Assembly: GCA_015272215.1 (NCBI GenBank)
Contig: JACYMD010000021.1
Span: 1-64,000, forward strand
From: Rivularia sp. T60_A2020_040
GTDB lineage: Bacteria > Cyanobacteriota > Cyanobacteriia > Cyanobacteriales > Nostocaceae
Reading direction: 5' to 3'
Length of the DNA stretch: 64,000 bases
Made by a program: the position numbers and the translations under genes. The notes under the pieces are model-generated. The model did not search any database. It had not been told where the DNA came from and worked only from the letters and a program-made list of their open reading frames with translations. Positions 45,891 to 55,552 of the stretch are shown in pieces (positions within the stretch are counted from its first letter, which is position 1; each line of letters opens with the position of its first letter).

Positions 45891-46077
45891 ACGCAATAAT
45901 TACCAGTGTCAAAGCTGCGGTAAACAAAATACAGAAAATCAATTAACTATTGATCATATTATCCCCTTAGCGCGTGGTGGTTCAAACGATATCAGTAATT
46001 TACAAACTTTGTGCTTTACCTGCAATCGTCAAAAGGGGGATAATATTGATAATCGGTTTCGACGTTATTTTGATTGA
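45835..46077 (+). CDS. HNH endonuclease
   Basis: An 80-residue single-domain HNH nuclease. CQSCGKQ and CFTCNRQKGD hold the two zinc-Cys pairs, and LTIDHIIPLARGGSNDISNLQTLC holds the catalytic His and the Asn-His-like landmarks. Such small HNH proteins cut DNA in a metal-dependent way and occur both free and with defence or mobile systems. ATG 45835 begins inside the previous gene. The start sequence MSKTPRIPIPSAVRKYVFERN is typical of the cyanobacterial subfamily, supporting this start. Confidence 0.88.
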   Translation: MSKTPRIPIPSAVRKYVFERNNYQCQSCGKQNTENQLTIDHIIPLARGGSNDISNLQTLCFTCNRQKGDNIDNRFRRYFD

Positions 46078-46110
46078 GTTTACTATCCTGATACGACTTA
46101 TTTTACTTCT

Positions 46111-46500
46111 TTACCCATCGCTCATCTTTAACCACTGAAAAACTTGATTGGGAGTGAGGGTTAATTCAATTTCTGGTAATACTAATAATATGTCTTCTCC
46201 TTGGAATAGGATTGGTTGTTTTCCTGATTCAAATACCAAAATACTTGAATCATCAGAATCGAGAAGCCACCCCAAACGAGTACCATATTTCAAACAATGC
46301 AGAATATTGCCGATAACTTTATTAGGCTTTTGTTCTGGTGAAAGAATCTCAATCGTCCAATCTGGTGGATTTTCAAAATTATCAGCAACCTCACCAGCAA
46401 CGGTAAAAACTATATTATCCCATTTAAATACCGCGATATCCGGTATAATAGAGCGTCCTCCAAAAGTACAGCGCAACTCAGGAAATGCATAATCTAAAAA
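46111..46500 (-). pseudogene. Uma2 family gene, 5' end missing
   Basis: The frame runs from about 46500 down to the stop at 46111 and encodes the Uma2 core and C-terminus: FPELRCTFGGRSIIPDIAVF, WTIEILSPEQKPNKV, LGWLLDSDDSSILVF. The N-terminal 60-70 residues of the family (start and first strands) are absent. Upstream of 46500 the frame enters a GTAGAGACG palindrome (46501-46524) and stops soon after. Only a TTG (46476) could start it. It is therefore probably a dead fragment truncated at the repeat. Confidence 0.75.
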
Positions 46501-46524
46501 AGACGTTGCATTGCAACGTCTCTA
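46501..46524. repeat. GTAGAGACG-type palindrome, copy 5
   Basis: AGACGTTGCA/TGCAACGTCT arms, then CTAC. It abuts the 5' break of the Uma2 fragment. Confidence 0.85.
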
Positions 46525-46554
46525 CATCATACACAATTAATAAATCCTACATTT

Positions 46555-49212
46555 CTAATTCAACTGACTCAACCAACAACTAACATCAACCTTTAATTTA
46601 TGTCCCAATTTCAAAAGTTGACGCAATTGATTCTTATCTCTATTGTTGAAAATTTCATTGATAGATTTAGGCAGTATTTCACTGTGTAAACAACTAAAAT
46701 ATAATTCTTGAGAACGTTCTAAAGAAATGCCTAAATTTAACTTTTCTTCAACTTCAATTAATTTTTCCAACCGCTGAATGTGAAAATCAAAACTGCCGTT
46801 GGTATCGTACAATAACTGCCACAATAACCGCAAACTCAATCCCTCAAGTATCTGCTTTCCTTCCAGCAAATTCAAGTGACAGCGTAAATGTTTCGCTTCA
46901 TTGGCGATCGCCTCTAATTCTACCAGATGATTCCAACTTGATTGCGCTTCGTCAATATCCTGTTCAAGAGTACGCAATGTCATCATACACCGATATTCCA
47001 AAGCGATTTCTGCTGCTGCCTGTAATTCTTTGGGTGCTTCTAATCCATCTCGGTGGAATGCCATCAACACTCCGTAATTATCCCGATACATTTGAGTATA
47101 AAGTTGGTCTACTCTTGTTAAGGTTTCTCGACTCAATAACCGCATTAATCGATGACGTTCCTCGGCGAACAAGTTTTGTAAATTGAAGGACTCTTCGCCA
47201 AATAACTGGGTCATGATTAAAATAATATGAGCCATACTTCCCTGCTGCAAAGCACTTAACAGCTTATCTTTAAGTTGGGTATAATTACGTTTACCTTCAA
47301 ACGGTTGAATACAGCAGTGAAAATCCCAACCTCCTAAATGCAATACGGCAAATGTCATTTGCTGACTTTCCCATGTCACTTCGGATACTAACTTTAAATG
47401 TCCGATTGCCAGCGTTAGAGAACCTAAACGTTGTAGTTGATAATCTAATTCGTTCGCTGTATAGCAATAAACCTGTTTTTGATAGATATCCGACTCATTA
47501 ATATTGTCTTTGGTGTCAGTAAACCCTGACATTTTCTCTACAGGTTGGTGTCCATTGAATAACGAGGTAATTGCATAGTGTGCTGCAACTTGTTTAAAAC
47601 TAATTTGGGAAGGTAACACCAACTGACGATAAACTTCAGCCCCGGTTCTAAAACTATCAATATTACTCGGAGCCTTGTCAAGCCTTTTGAGGAAACCTTT
47701 TTCCAATTGAACCCCAGCAACTTCTGCTGCTAATTCCATAGCGCGGGAAGCATAACGGAGAATTTGAGTTCCTTCGGGACGGGAAATTTCTTCAAAAAAC
47801 CATCCGCAACTGGTAAACATCAATAATGAATGACGCTGCATTTCTAATAAACGTAAAGCGTCTACCTGTTCCGATGCTTGTAGCTGATGTTTTTGATGCC
47901 GATTCAAAAAGCTGGAAATATTATTAGGACTGCGGTCTAATACAATTTCTATATATTCATCTCGTGTTTTCCAAGGATCAGAAAAAAACTTGCTCCCTTG
48001 TTCCTCGTATACCTCCACAAGTCGATCCCGCAACCAATTAAGAGTATCACGCAAAGGTCTGCGCCATTTTAAATGCCAATTCGGCGCACCACCACAACCA
48101 CAATCATCTTGCCATCGATCGACACCGTGGGCGCAACTCCAGGCTGTAACAGGTTTTAACTCAACTTCCCATGTGGGAGTATTTAAACTGAGATAATGAG
48201 CAAAATTAGTTACCGTCCAACCCCGATGAGAAAATTCTTTTGTAAAAGCATAAGCCAAAGTTTTCTCGGTACCCTTTTTATGATGTCCGAAAGTTTCCCC
48301 ATCGGTAGCCACCGAAATTACTTGAGACTGACGCCTATCGCCGCGAACAGCTGCACCGATACGTCCCGCAAAGTGGCTGGAATTATAGACTACATCGCTA
48401 AAACCCATGTCTCGCGAAATTGGGCCATCATAGAAAAATATATCAATATATTGGCGTTCTGACTCATTTCCTGGTAAATAACAGCGATAAGGACGAGTGG
48501 GATCGATTTGATTTCCGCCGACTTCGTGCCATTCCGATTCCGGGTTGGAAGATGTCGGGATCAAACGACAACGCTCGGCTTGGGAAGGTGCAAGCACAAT
48601 AAAGCGAATACCTTCATTTACCAAAGCTTCTAGCGTTGGATAATCGACAGCAGCTTCAGCCAACCACATTCCTTCGGGGGAGCGTCCGAAACGAAACCGG
48701 AAATCTGCTTTACCCCAACGAATTTGTAAATATTTATCGCGTTCGCTAGCCAACGGCATAATAATGTGATTATATACTTGCGCGATCGCGTTACCATGAC
48801 CGTTGAGACGCTCGCTACTTTTGCGATCTGCGTCGATAATTCGCTGATATACGTCAATATCGTAGTTTTGCAACCATGACATCAAGGTTGGACCGATATT
48901 GAAGCTCATATACTCAAAATTATTTACGATCCCCGCCACCTCACCATGCTCGTTTAAAATTCTGGCAAAGGCATTTGGACGATAACATTCGTGATGAATC
49001 CGTTCGTTCCAATTGTGAAACGGTGCAGCACCCGGTTGCCGCTCAATGGCGTTTAAATAAGGGTTTTCTCTTGGTGGCTGATAGAAATGACCGTGTACTG
49101 TAATATAAACCCCTGTAGCCGTTTTCAATGGGTTGTGTTTAGGAGCATCAGTATTTTCATTTTGAATCAAGTTTGCACCAACAGAAGTTGGTAACTCAGC
49201 AGCAGAAGTCAT
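46555..49212 (-). CDS. Glycoside hydrolase family 57 / DUF3536 protein
   Basis: An 885-residue protein. The N-terminal half is a GH57 barrel: VYITVHGHFYQPPRENPYLN, NNFEYMSFNIGPTLMSWL, FRFGRSPEGMWLAEAAVDY, and VATDGETFGHHKKG, with an Asp/Glu pair in the catalytic region. The second half is the DUF3536 extension (TSCGWFFEEISRPE and further). GH57 enzymes act on alpha-glucans (amylase or branching type), and the DUF3536 group is common in cyanobacteria with no proven substrate. It is single-gene, with a 628-bp spacer upstream. Confidence 0.9.
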   Translation of the reverse strand: MTSAAELPTSVGANLIQNENTDAPKHNPLKTATGVYITVHGHFYQPPRENPYLNAIERQPGAAPFHNWNERIHHECYRPNAFARILNEHGEVAGIVNNFEYMSFNIGPTLMSWLQNYDIDVYQRIIDADRKSSERLNGHGNAIAQVYNHIIMPLASERDKYLQIRWGKADFRFRFGRSPEGMWLAEAAVDYPTLEALVNEGIRFIVLAPSQAERCRLIPTSSNPESEWHEVGGNQIDPTRPYRCYLPGNESERQYIDIFFYDGPISRDMGFSDVVYNSSHFAGRIGAAVRGDRRQSQVISVATDGETFGHHKKGTEKTLAYAFTKEFSHRGWTVTNFAHYLSLNTPTWEVELKPVTAWSCAHGVDRWQDDCGCGGAPNWHLKWRRPLRDTLNWLRDRLVEVYEEQGSKFFSDPWKTRDEYIEIVLDRSPNNISSFLNRHQKHQLQASEQVDALRLLEMQRHSLLMFTSCGWFFEEISRPEGTQILRYASRAMELAAEVAGVQLEKGFLKRLDKAPSNIDSFRTGAEVYRQLVLPSQISFKQVAAHYAITSLFNGHQPVEKMSGFTDTKDNINESDIYQKQVYCYTANELDYQLQRLGSLTLAIGHLKLVSEVTWESQQMTFAVLHLGGWDFHCCIQPFEGKRNYTQLKDKLLSALQQGSMAHIILIMTQLFGEESFNLQNLFAEERHRLMRLLSRETLTRVDQLYTQMYRDNYGVLMAFHRDGLEAPKELQAAAEIALEYRCMMTLRTLEQDIDEAQSSWNHLVELEAIANEAKHLRCHLNLLEGKQILEGLSLRLLWQLLYDTNGSFDFHIQRLEKLIEVEEKLNLGISLERSQELYFSCLHSEILPKSINEIFNNRDKNQLRQLLKLGHKLKVDVSCWLSQLN

Positions 49213-49840
49213 GTAGAGTTATTCCTTATTGAGATAAACTTGCGGTTCGAGCAGAACACAGTCTAATATTGTTTTCTTACAGAGAGCTATTTTCAGAAAT
49301 TATAGATGAAAATTTTACACGAATAATTTAACTTGAATTTGTTTAAGCGCTGTAAAATTGGCATTTGCATTCCCGCTTATACTAAATGCCACTCAGCCAT
49401 TTATCAAGTATTGCTTTGACAAACTGTAAGAAAAAAAATCAGCAATGAAAAGCAAAATTTTTCCCCGGTGGTCTGAGGAAAAATTTTAATCCTCTCTTAA
49501 TACATTAAAACTCATTTTTAGTTTAGGATATTATCTGATTTTTGGAATTTTTGCAAATAAAGATTGCTGATACTATGTAAAACGTAATCTTATTTTATAT
49601 ATCCGGAGAAAAAATCAAACCAGTAAAATCTCGGAAGCCTTTAAAAACGGGCTTCAGAGTATTCTAGAATCTGAAGCCCCGTCTTCATATATTTGAGTAA
49701 TATTAAGTATTACTGCAATGAACATTAATAATGAAGAAGATTATTATCAATTTGTAAAATAATTAGTTACTGTTTCTTCAGATAACACTCTTATAATGCA
49801 AGACTTACGGTCAACAACCCACGTCAACTTCAGGTGACAA
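49213..49840. other. Intergenic region, 628 bp, divergent
   Basis: It contains a strong hairpin, GGGCTTCAGA (49649-49658)/TCTGAAGCCC (49670-49679), with a TCTAGA centre, and otherwise AT-rich DNA. Promoters for the GH57 and antiporter genes should lie here. I see no gene. Confidence 0.55.
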
Positions 49841-50932
49841 ATGTCTGGAAAAAAAATTCTGTTTCTGTTTCCACTAGCTTTTATTCCCGTTTCTGTAGTC
49901 GCAAAGTATCTTGGATGGGAAGATTTAATCATATTCATTTTGTCAGGATTGGCAATAATCCCCTTAGCGGCTTGGATGGGTACAGCCACCGAAGAAATTG
50001 CAGTAGTAGTAGGACCTAACCTTGGAGGGTTGTTAAATGCCACCTTCGGTAATGCTACAGAATTGATTATTGCAATCATTGCTTTGAGGGCTGGTTATGT
50101 CAACGTCGTCAAAGCTAGTATTACAGGTTCCATTATTAGTAACTTGCTTTTAGTAATGGGACTTGCCATGCTTTTGGGTGGAATTCGCTACAAAGAACAA
50201 ACATTTCAATCATTAGTAGCGCGGATGAACGCAGCCGCCATGAATTTGGCAGTGATTGCGATTTTAATCCCCACAGCGGTGAACTACACCTCAGAAGGAA
50301 TTAGCGAAACAACTTTGCAAAACCTTTCTCTTGCTGTAGCTGTAGTGTTAATAGTAGTTTACCTTTTGACTTTATTATTCTCAATGAAAACTCACTCCTA
50401 TCTATATGATGTGGGTGTAGTAGAAACAGAAGCGATGGCAACTCCTGAACATAAACCAAATCTGACCCTTTGGATTGGGGTATTGCTTGTATCTACGATA
50501 GTAGTAGCTTTTGAGTCAGAATTACTAGTTGATTCTTTAGAAACAGCTACATCTCAACTGGGTTTGACGGCACTATTTACAGGTGTAATTATAGTACCCA
50601 TCATCGGTAACGCCGCAGAACACGCTACAGCTGTTACTGTAGCAATGAAAGATAAAATGGATCTTTCGGTTTCTGTAGCCGTTGGTTCGAGTATGCAAAT
50701 CGCCTTATTTGTTGCTCCTATCTTAGTAATAATTGGCAAATTTTTAGGACAACCAATGGATTTAGATTTTCACCCTTTTGAACTAGTAGCTGTAGCTGCT
50801 TCAGTATTAATTGCAAACAGCATCAGTTCTGATGGAAAATCAAACTGGTTAGAAGGAACTTTACTCTTGGCAACTTACGCTGTAATTGGATTTGCTTTCT
50901 TCTTCCATCCCGTAATTGAAGGTATTGGTTAA
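49841..50932 (+). CDS. Calcium/proton antiporter (CaCA family, CAX)
   Basis: A 363-residue membrane protein with about ten or eleven spans. The two repeated CAX signatures are present: GNATELIIAIIALRAGYVNV (with the following GSIISNLLLVMG) and GNAAEHATAVTVAMKDKMDL (with GSSMQIALFVAPI). The paired Glu residues are the ion-binding core. It exchanges Ca2+ for H+ across the plasma membrane and so helps calcium homeostasis and salt or pH tolerance. Length matches bacterial CAX proteins. Confidence 0.93.
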   Translation: MSGKKILFLFPLAFIPVSVVAKYLGWEDLIIFILSGLAIIPLAAWMGTATEEIAVVVGPNLGGLLNATFGNATELIIAIIALRAGYVNVVKASITGSIISNLLLVMGLAMLLGGIRYKEQTFQSLVARMNAAAMNLAVIAILIPTAVNYTSEGISETTLQNLSLAVAVVLIVVYLLTLLFSMKTHSYLYDVGVVETEAMATPEHKPNLTLWIGVLLVSTIVVAFESELLVDSLETATSQLGLTALFTGVIIVPIIGNAAEHATAVTVAMKDKMDLSVSVAVGSSMQIALFVAPILVIIGKFLGQPMDLDFHPFELVAVAASVLIANSISSDGKSNWLEGTLLLATYAVIGFAFFFHPVIEGIG

Positions 50933-50940
50933 TTGGAGTT

Positions 50941-51010
50941 AGTTGACAGTTAACAGTTCTTATTTATTTCTCCCCATCCCCTTGTCTCCCCATTTCCCCA
51001 TCTCCCCCCA
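50941..51010. repeat. Inverted copy of the 14700-14800 repeat
   Basis: AGTTGACAGTTAACAGTTCT and what follows is the reverse complement of 14751-14781 at 30 of 31 bases. The CCCCATCTCC-type run after it mirrors the G-rich run there. Confidence 0.8.
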
Positions 51011-51015
51011 ACGGG

Positions 51016-51118
51016 TACTATCAAGTCCTATTGCCCTAGATTAGGCTGTAGATAGGAAATCGTAGTTCATGGAGGATGAACTATAACCACAGATAATTTT
51101 TTTGTCTGTGGTTTTTTC
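51016..51118 (+). ncRNA. Candidate structured small RNA with terminator
   Basis: Three consecutive hairpins are visible. (1) CCTAT (51027-51031)/ATAGG (51052-51056) enclosing CCTA/TAGG. (2) TAGTTCAT (51063-51070)/ATGAACTA (51076-51083), a perfect 8-bp stem whose 5-base loop is GGAGG. (3) AACCACAGA (51085-51093)/TCTGTGGTT (51105-51113) followed by a T run, a typical terminator. A TACTAT (51017-51022) could serve as a -10 element. No open frame spans it. It might instead be the 3' end of the antiporter mRNA. I do not match it to a named RNA family. Confidence 0.5.
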
Positions 51119-51255
51119 TGAAATAGGATAATATCAATAAATTATTGGAGTAAATTGCAGTAAATTAAAGTAAATTTATTAGGTAATTATAAAAGCTATT
51201 TCCATACAGAGGTAATTGCTTGACTATCCAGATAAGGTTTAACTAAGGATTTATT

Positions 51256-51522
51256 ATGGAAGAAAAAATTGATCGACAACTACCTATACCCATGATATTG
51301 CAAACAACTGCTATGAATAGATTACCTACTCTACGTTTCGGTGACAGAGGTAATTCCGTAAGAATTTTACAACAGCTTTTAGTTTCTAAGGGCTACCCGA
51401 TTAGAATTGATGGTGATTTTGGTGTTTTAACAGAAGTCACGGTTAAAGCTTTTCAAACCCGTCGGGGTTTAATCGCAGATGGTATTGTTGGTTCTAGAAC
51501 TTGGCGAGCGTTATCGAGTTGA
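51256..51522 (+). CDS. Peptidoglycan-binding domain protein
   Basis: An 88-residue protein consisting almost wholly of one PG_binding_1 domain: LRFGDRGNSVRILQQLLVSK, IDGDFGVLTEVTVKAFQTRR and ADGIVGSRTWRAL. This three-helix domain binds peptidoglycan and usually comes attached to hydrolases. Here it stands alone, without a signal peptide, so how it reaches the periplasm is unclear. Confidence 0.9.
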   Translation: MEEKIDRQLPIPMILQTTAMNRLPTLRFGDRGNSVRILQQLLVSKGYPIRIDGDFGVLTEVTVKAFQTRRGLIADGIVGSRTWRALSS

Positions 51523-51797
51523 AATTTATTGATTTATTGATTTATTGATTTAGTTATTTATTTAATAACATGGCGATCGCACTACAATAAACCAGTTTCT
51601 TCAAGCAATGGGTTAGCAATTTTTTTATATTTCTCTTCTATACTTCTCTTTTATATTTCTCTGCCGTAATCTTTTTGTTAATTAAATAGTCTGTGATACG
51701 GAATAAATAAATAACTAAATAACTAAATAATTAACTAAATAAATAAATAAATAAATAAATAATTAACTAAATAATATTAATAACTAGTTAATAATTA

Positions 51798-54215
51798 CTA
51801 ATTAATTGTTAAAAATTGAGCTTTAGGGTTTTTTTTAACTGATAGTAATTCAGTTGATGGAATAAGTGGTAATTTGACTGTAAATGTTGAACCTTTGCCT
51901 TCTCCGGGACTTTCTACGGAAATATTACCGCCGTGTAATTCGACTATGTGACGTACAATAGCTAATCCTAATCCTAACCCATTATAGGCTCTAGCGTTGG
52001 AACTATCACCTTGACGAAAACGGTCAAAAACATAGGGAAGAAACTCAGAATTTATGCCGATTCCTGTATCGCTGACTTGAATTACCGCATATGATAATGA
52101 ATTTTCCTGGGTATTTTCTTCTAATAATTTTACTTCTACACAGCCGCCACAAGAAGTAAATTTAATTGCATTGGAAAGTAAATTCCATATCACTTGCCTT
52201 AAACGCTGATTGTCACCAGCAACTAAAAAATTTTGATTTTCCACAACAGTTTCATGGGTAGCAGAAATTTTATTTAAAGATGCAACCTCATTCTTAATAT
52301 GTTCATCCATTCCAAAACCTTTGCGAACTGATAATTTGATTTCTATTTGCTTAGCAACACTTGCCGATCGCAAACTTTCAATTACTGCGACAATAATTGA
52401 AACTAAATTACAATGACCGATACTAAGTTGCATTTTACCTTGAATTGTTCGCGACATATCTAATAATTCCTCTATTAGATGATGAAGCTCTCTACTATTA
52501 CGCTCTATGGATTCCAAAGCTTTGGATGTGGTGGATTCGTCAAGCTTGCGAACCCGTAAATACTGCGCCCATCCTAAAATACTATTTAATGGCGATCGCA
52601 ATTCATGAGATAGAATACCCAAAAATTCATCTTTGATGCGATTGGCTTGCTGTAGGGAATTCATTAAGTTAGCCCGTTGAATATTCATGGCTATTTGGTT
52701 ACAAACAGCCTGCATGATACCGATTTCATAACTACTGAAGTCCGCAATAGTCCGACTACCAAAGCTAATTATACCTAAAAGCTCCCCTTGAGCTATCAAT
52801 GGACAGCTATAATAAGCATCCATCCCTAAGTTACGAATAGATTCTGTATTCGGCTCGTTGGATTGCCCGACATTTTCTATTTTAATGGGAGTACGCTTCA
52901 TCGCTACAGTACCGCAGATTCCTTGACCAAATTCTTGCCATTCTAAATCTTTGGCTTGAGAACAACTAATCCCGCAATAGGAAGTTAACTGGATTTTTTG
53001 AGCATTTTTATCAATCACATAATATAAATAACAATCTATATTTGTTCTCTGAGTAATTTCACTATACAATAGTTCGATTAATTTCTCTGGCTGTTCGGAG
53101 AATACTAAATCGCTAGTTGTCTCAAATAACAAATCAAGTCTATCCTGACCTAAGTTTAAAGATGTTTCCAACTGCTTGAGTTTAGTAGTATCTTGCAATA
53201 AAGCCACACAAGTAGCCGGATAACCGTACATTGGAGGCAAAGTATCTGCAAATACCCGTATCTGATGATTTTGATCTCCTTCATACCAGTTTACCTCCAC
53301 TCCTTCAAGCCTTTCCCCTAAAGCAACCCGTATTAAGGGTATAAGTTCATTGGGAAGAATTTGTCCCGATTCGTTGGTAAAACGGTATAATTTCTCATAT
53401 TCTTCTTGAGATTGTGCTAAAGGAAAATTACCATTAGCCATCTCATTCGCTGCTTTATTTGCAAAAGTTACCCTTGCTGTTCCCGGTTCAATTAATAACA
53501 GCGGTGCTGGCATCATATTAAGTAAATGTTCCAACCAATGCTGTCTAATGCTAAAGTTTTTTTCTAATTCTAAATTTTTACATTCGCTGAGATTAATAAT
53601 ATATTTATCTGGTTGAGTTTTTTCTGTTGGGGAAGTACAACCGACTTTCACTTTAACTATCTTACCCGAAGCGCAAATCAATTCTTTTTCGTAAGAAGTG
53701 CAACTACCAAAAGCCTTAGCTTGAGAAAAATGTTGTTTATCTATATCTAAATATTCTGATGGAGTAATATTAAACCAATTCAAACTACCATTTTGTAAAC
53801 AGGAATAGCTATAGCCTGTTATCCGTAAAAATTCATCGTTTGCCACATAAATATTACCGTCGGCATTTATTTCTACAATACCAATAAAGTTTGTATCTAA
53901 AAAACTTCTCAATTTTGCTTCATTTTCTTTGAGGGCATTTATTGCCTTATCACGCTGATTACAGGTACTTTCGATGATTTTCGTACCCTTCCAAATCAAT
54001 ATTGCAAAAAGCCCAATTGCCACTAAACTTTCATAAGCAATCATCAAAACAGAATTAGAAAATATTAATTTTTCATCGCGAATAACCAACCACCCTGTTA
54101 ATAAGAAGATTGCAATAACGATCAGCGATACTAATAAGCGTGCCAATTTTATAAATTGTGAATGCACTATATTTTTACCCGAATTGTTTTGGTGTAAGTG
54201 GTTAACGTAATACAT
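51798..54215 (-). CDS. PAS/GAF sensor histidine kinase
   Basis: An 805-residue membrane kinase. Two N-terminal helices (about 23-45 and 57-80) are followed by a PAS domain (about 98-215), a second PAS-like region (about 225-345) and a GAF domain (about 360-515). HisKA carries phospho-acceptor His537 (SHELRSPL), and HATPase_c has [10 protein letters not shown] (N box), VSDTGIGI (G1) and [17 protein letters not shown] (G2). There is no receiver domain. Its response regulator is not adjacent, so it is an orphan here. Signal unknown. Confidence 0.93.
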   Translation of the reverse strand: MYYVNHLHQNNSGKNIVHSQFIKLARLLVSLIVIAIFLLTGWLVIRDEKLIFSNSVLMIAYESLVAIGLFAILIWKGTKIIESTCNQRDKAINALKENEAKLRSFLDTNFIGIVEINADGNIYVANDEFLRITGYSYSCLQNGSLNWFNITPSEYLDIDKQHFSQAKAFGSCTSYEKELICASGKIVKVKVGCTSPTEKTQPDKYIINLSECKNLELEKNFSIRQHWLEHLLNMMPAPLLLIEPGTARVTFANKAANEMANGNFPLAQSQEEYEKLYRFTNESGQILPNELIPLIRVALGERLEGVEVNWYEGDQNHQIRVFADTLPPMYGYPATCVALLQDTTKLKQLETSLNLGQDRLDLLFETTSDLVFSEQPEKLIELLYSEITQRTNIDCYLYYVIDKNAQKIQLTSYCGISCSQAKDLEWQEFGQGICGTVAMKRTPIKIENVGQSNEPNTESIRNLGMDAYYSCPLIAQGELLGIISFGSRTIADFSSYEIGIMQAVCNQIAMNIQRANLMNSLQQANRIKDEFLGILSHELRSPLNSILGWAQYLRVRKLDESTTSKALESIERNSRELHHLIEELLDMSRTIQGKMQLSIGHCNLVSIIVAVIESLRSASVAKQIEIKLSVRKGFGMDEHIKNEVASLNKISATHETVVENQNFLVAGDNQRLRQVIWNLLSNAIKFTSCGGCVEVKLLEENTQENSLSYAVIQVSDTGIGINSEFLPYVFDRFRQGDSSNARAYNGLGLGLAIVRHIVELHGGNISVESPGEGKGSTFTVKLPLIPSTELLSVKKNPKAQFLTIN

Positions 54216-55294
54216 GGATTATTTCATCACCGCATCTACCCAAGGCGGTAAATTTTAGCAACTCTAACGAATAGTATATGCACTTTCAATCGTATGATAT
54301 GTTACTGATGGGTAGACTTGGCATCTACCTTTGTACATATTTTCTTTTTTCCAGTAGAAAGTAGGAAATTTATGTCAATCTAGATTCAAGTTTTACGATG
54401 ATTTGCGATATATTTGACTGCAAAATAGCTTTGTTTATGCTTCACCTGAATGTAATTTAATTTCACTATTTATTTTTACCTTTAATCACTAAAATATCAG
54501 ATTACCGTTTTTAAATATCACGATAAACAAAATATTGTCTTTAGTAATTTTACTGAATTATATTACTCAGTATTATACTTAACCTATATTTTAGTTATAA
54601 GTATTACAAAAAAGTGCTTTCTAAGTATTGACCGATAATAAGTAAGTACGCATAAATAATTATCCTTGTGTAACATACAAGGTAAACTTGGCTCAAAACC
54701 TTACCTCTACTCCCTACTCCCTACTCCCGATTCCTAACGACAGTTTTTAACGCCTATCTACTGATAAAAATCAAAAGTAATCGATTGTTTTTGAGATTAG
54801 AAACGATAAGGGTTAGTTTGAGAAAACGCTCTGGGTAAAGTTTTTGAATTAAAGACTACAGGAACCACAATAAATTCATATTCGTCATCAGCGATTCAGT
54901 ATGCTCGAATATAAACTCCCGGATTGATCACAATTATACATATTTGAGTAGCTGTCACTTTCAACTCGTATAACTTTTGAAATACTTGGGGAAAACATCT
55001 TGAATTTAAAGCCTTTTGGGAACAGTTTTCCAGTAATTTTGCGTCATTGGGGAAAGATTAACTCAAAATGCTGCGGCTAGATAAATCCGAGATAATTCGT
55101 AATTTTCATGTTTTTAGTCAAAAATATTACAAACATAATAATTATTATTAAGAACAAATTGAGATTGCGACATTTCAACATCCCTCTTTAAAGAAAATGC
55201 AATGGTATTTTTTGATATCCGACTTTTTTCCCTTTCCATTAGGGCAATAGTTGGGTTAACAATGTGGTGATGTGTTTCAAAGGATTCAAAAGTT
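54216..55294. other. Longest gene-free stretch, about 1.08 kb
   Basis: A divergent spacer between the histidine kinase and the gene at 55295. It contains a CTACTCC heptamer array (about 54704-54727) and otherwise AT-rich DNA. A minus-strand frame at 55114-55374 lacks coding character and overlaps the next gene. I found no tRNA, hairpin-plus-T-run RNA or small photosystem gene, though a small RNA could be missed by eye. Confidence 0.5.
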
Positions 55295-55549
55295 ATGCCT
55301 AGAAGTGCTAGCGAATACGCAGTATATATATTAATGGAAAGTGGACACCGAGAAGAAGTACGTTTTCCGACCATTCAAGAGTTTCAAAAGTGGTACAGTG
55401 GCGAACTTATGCCCAAAGCTGCTTCTGATGACTTTATTAACGTACCAATCAAGAATATTTCCCACGAATACATGGTAATTCGTCCGTCTCGGGTTGTTGC
55501 AATTCGAGTTGAACCAATTTTTAGTTCTAGTGTTGAAAGATTTACATAA
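55295..55549 (+). CDS. Conserved small protein upstream of mltA
   Basis: An 84-residue soluble protein, MPRSASEYAVYILMESGHRE at the start, then FQKWYSGELMPKAASDDFIN and a VIRPSRVVAIRVEPIF end. It looks like a small alpha/beta protein with no membrane helix. It lies 3 bp before the mltA start, so the two are almost certainly co-transcribed and perhaps co-translated. I recognise no family. Confidence 0.75.
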   Translation: MPRSASEYAVYILMESGHREEVRFPTIQEFQKWYSGELMPKAASDDFINVPIKNISHEYMVIRPSRVVAIRVEPIFSSSVERFT

Positions 55550-55552
55550 ATC

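Noticed and set aside
51700-51790. TAAATAAATAA-rich stretch as a functional element
   Set aside because: It is low-complexity AT DNA between convergent genes with no stem or motif.
55114-55374. 86-codon minus-strand frame in the long gap
   Set aside because: It overlaps the start of the well-supported gene at 55295 and has no coding character.
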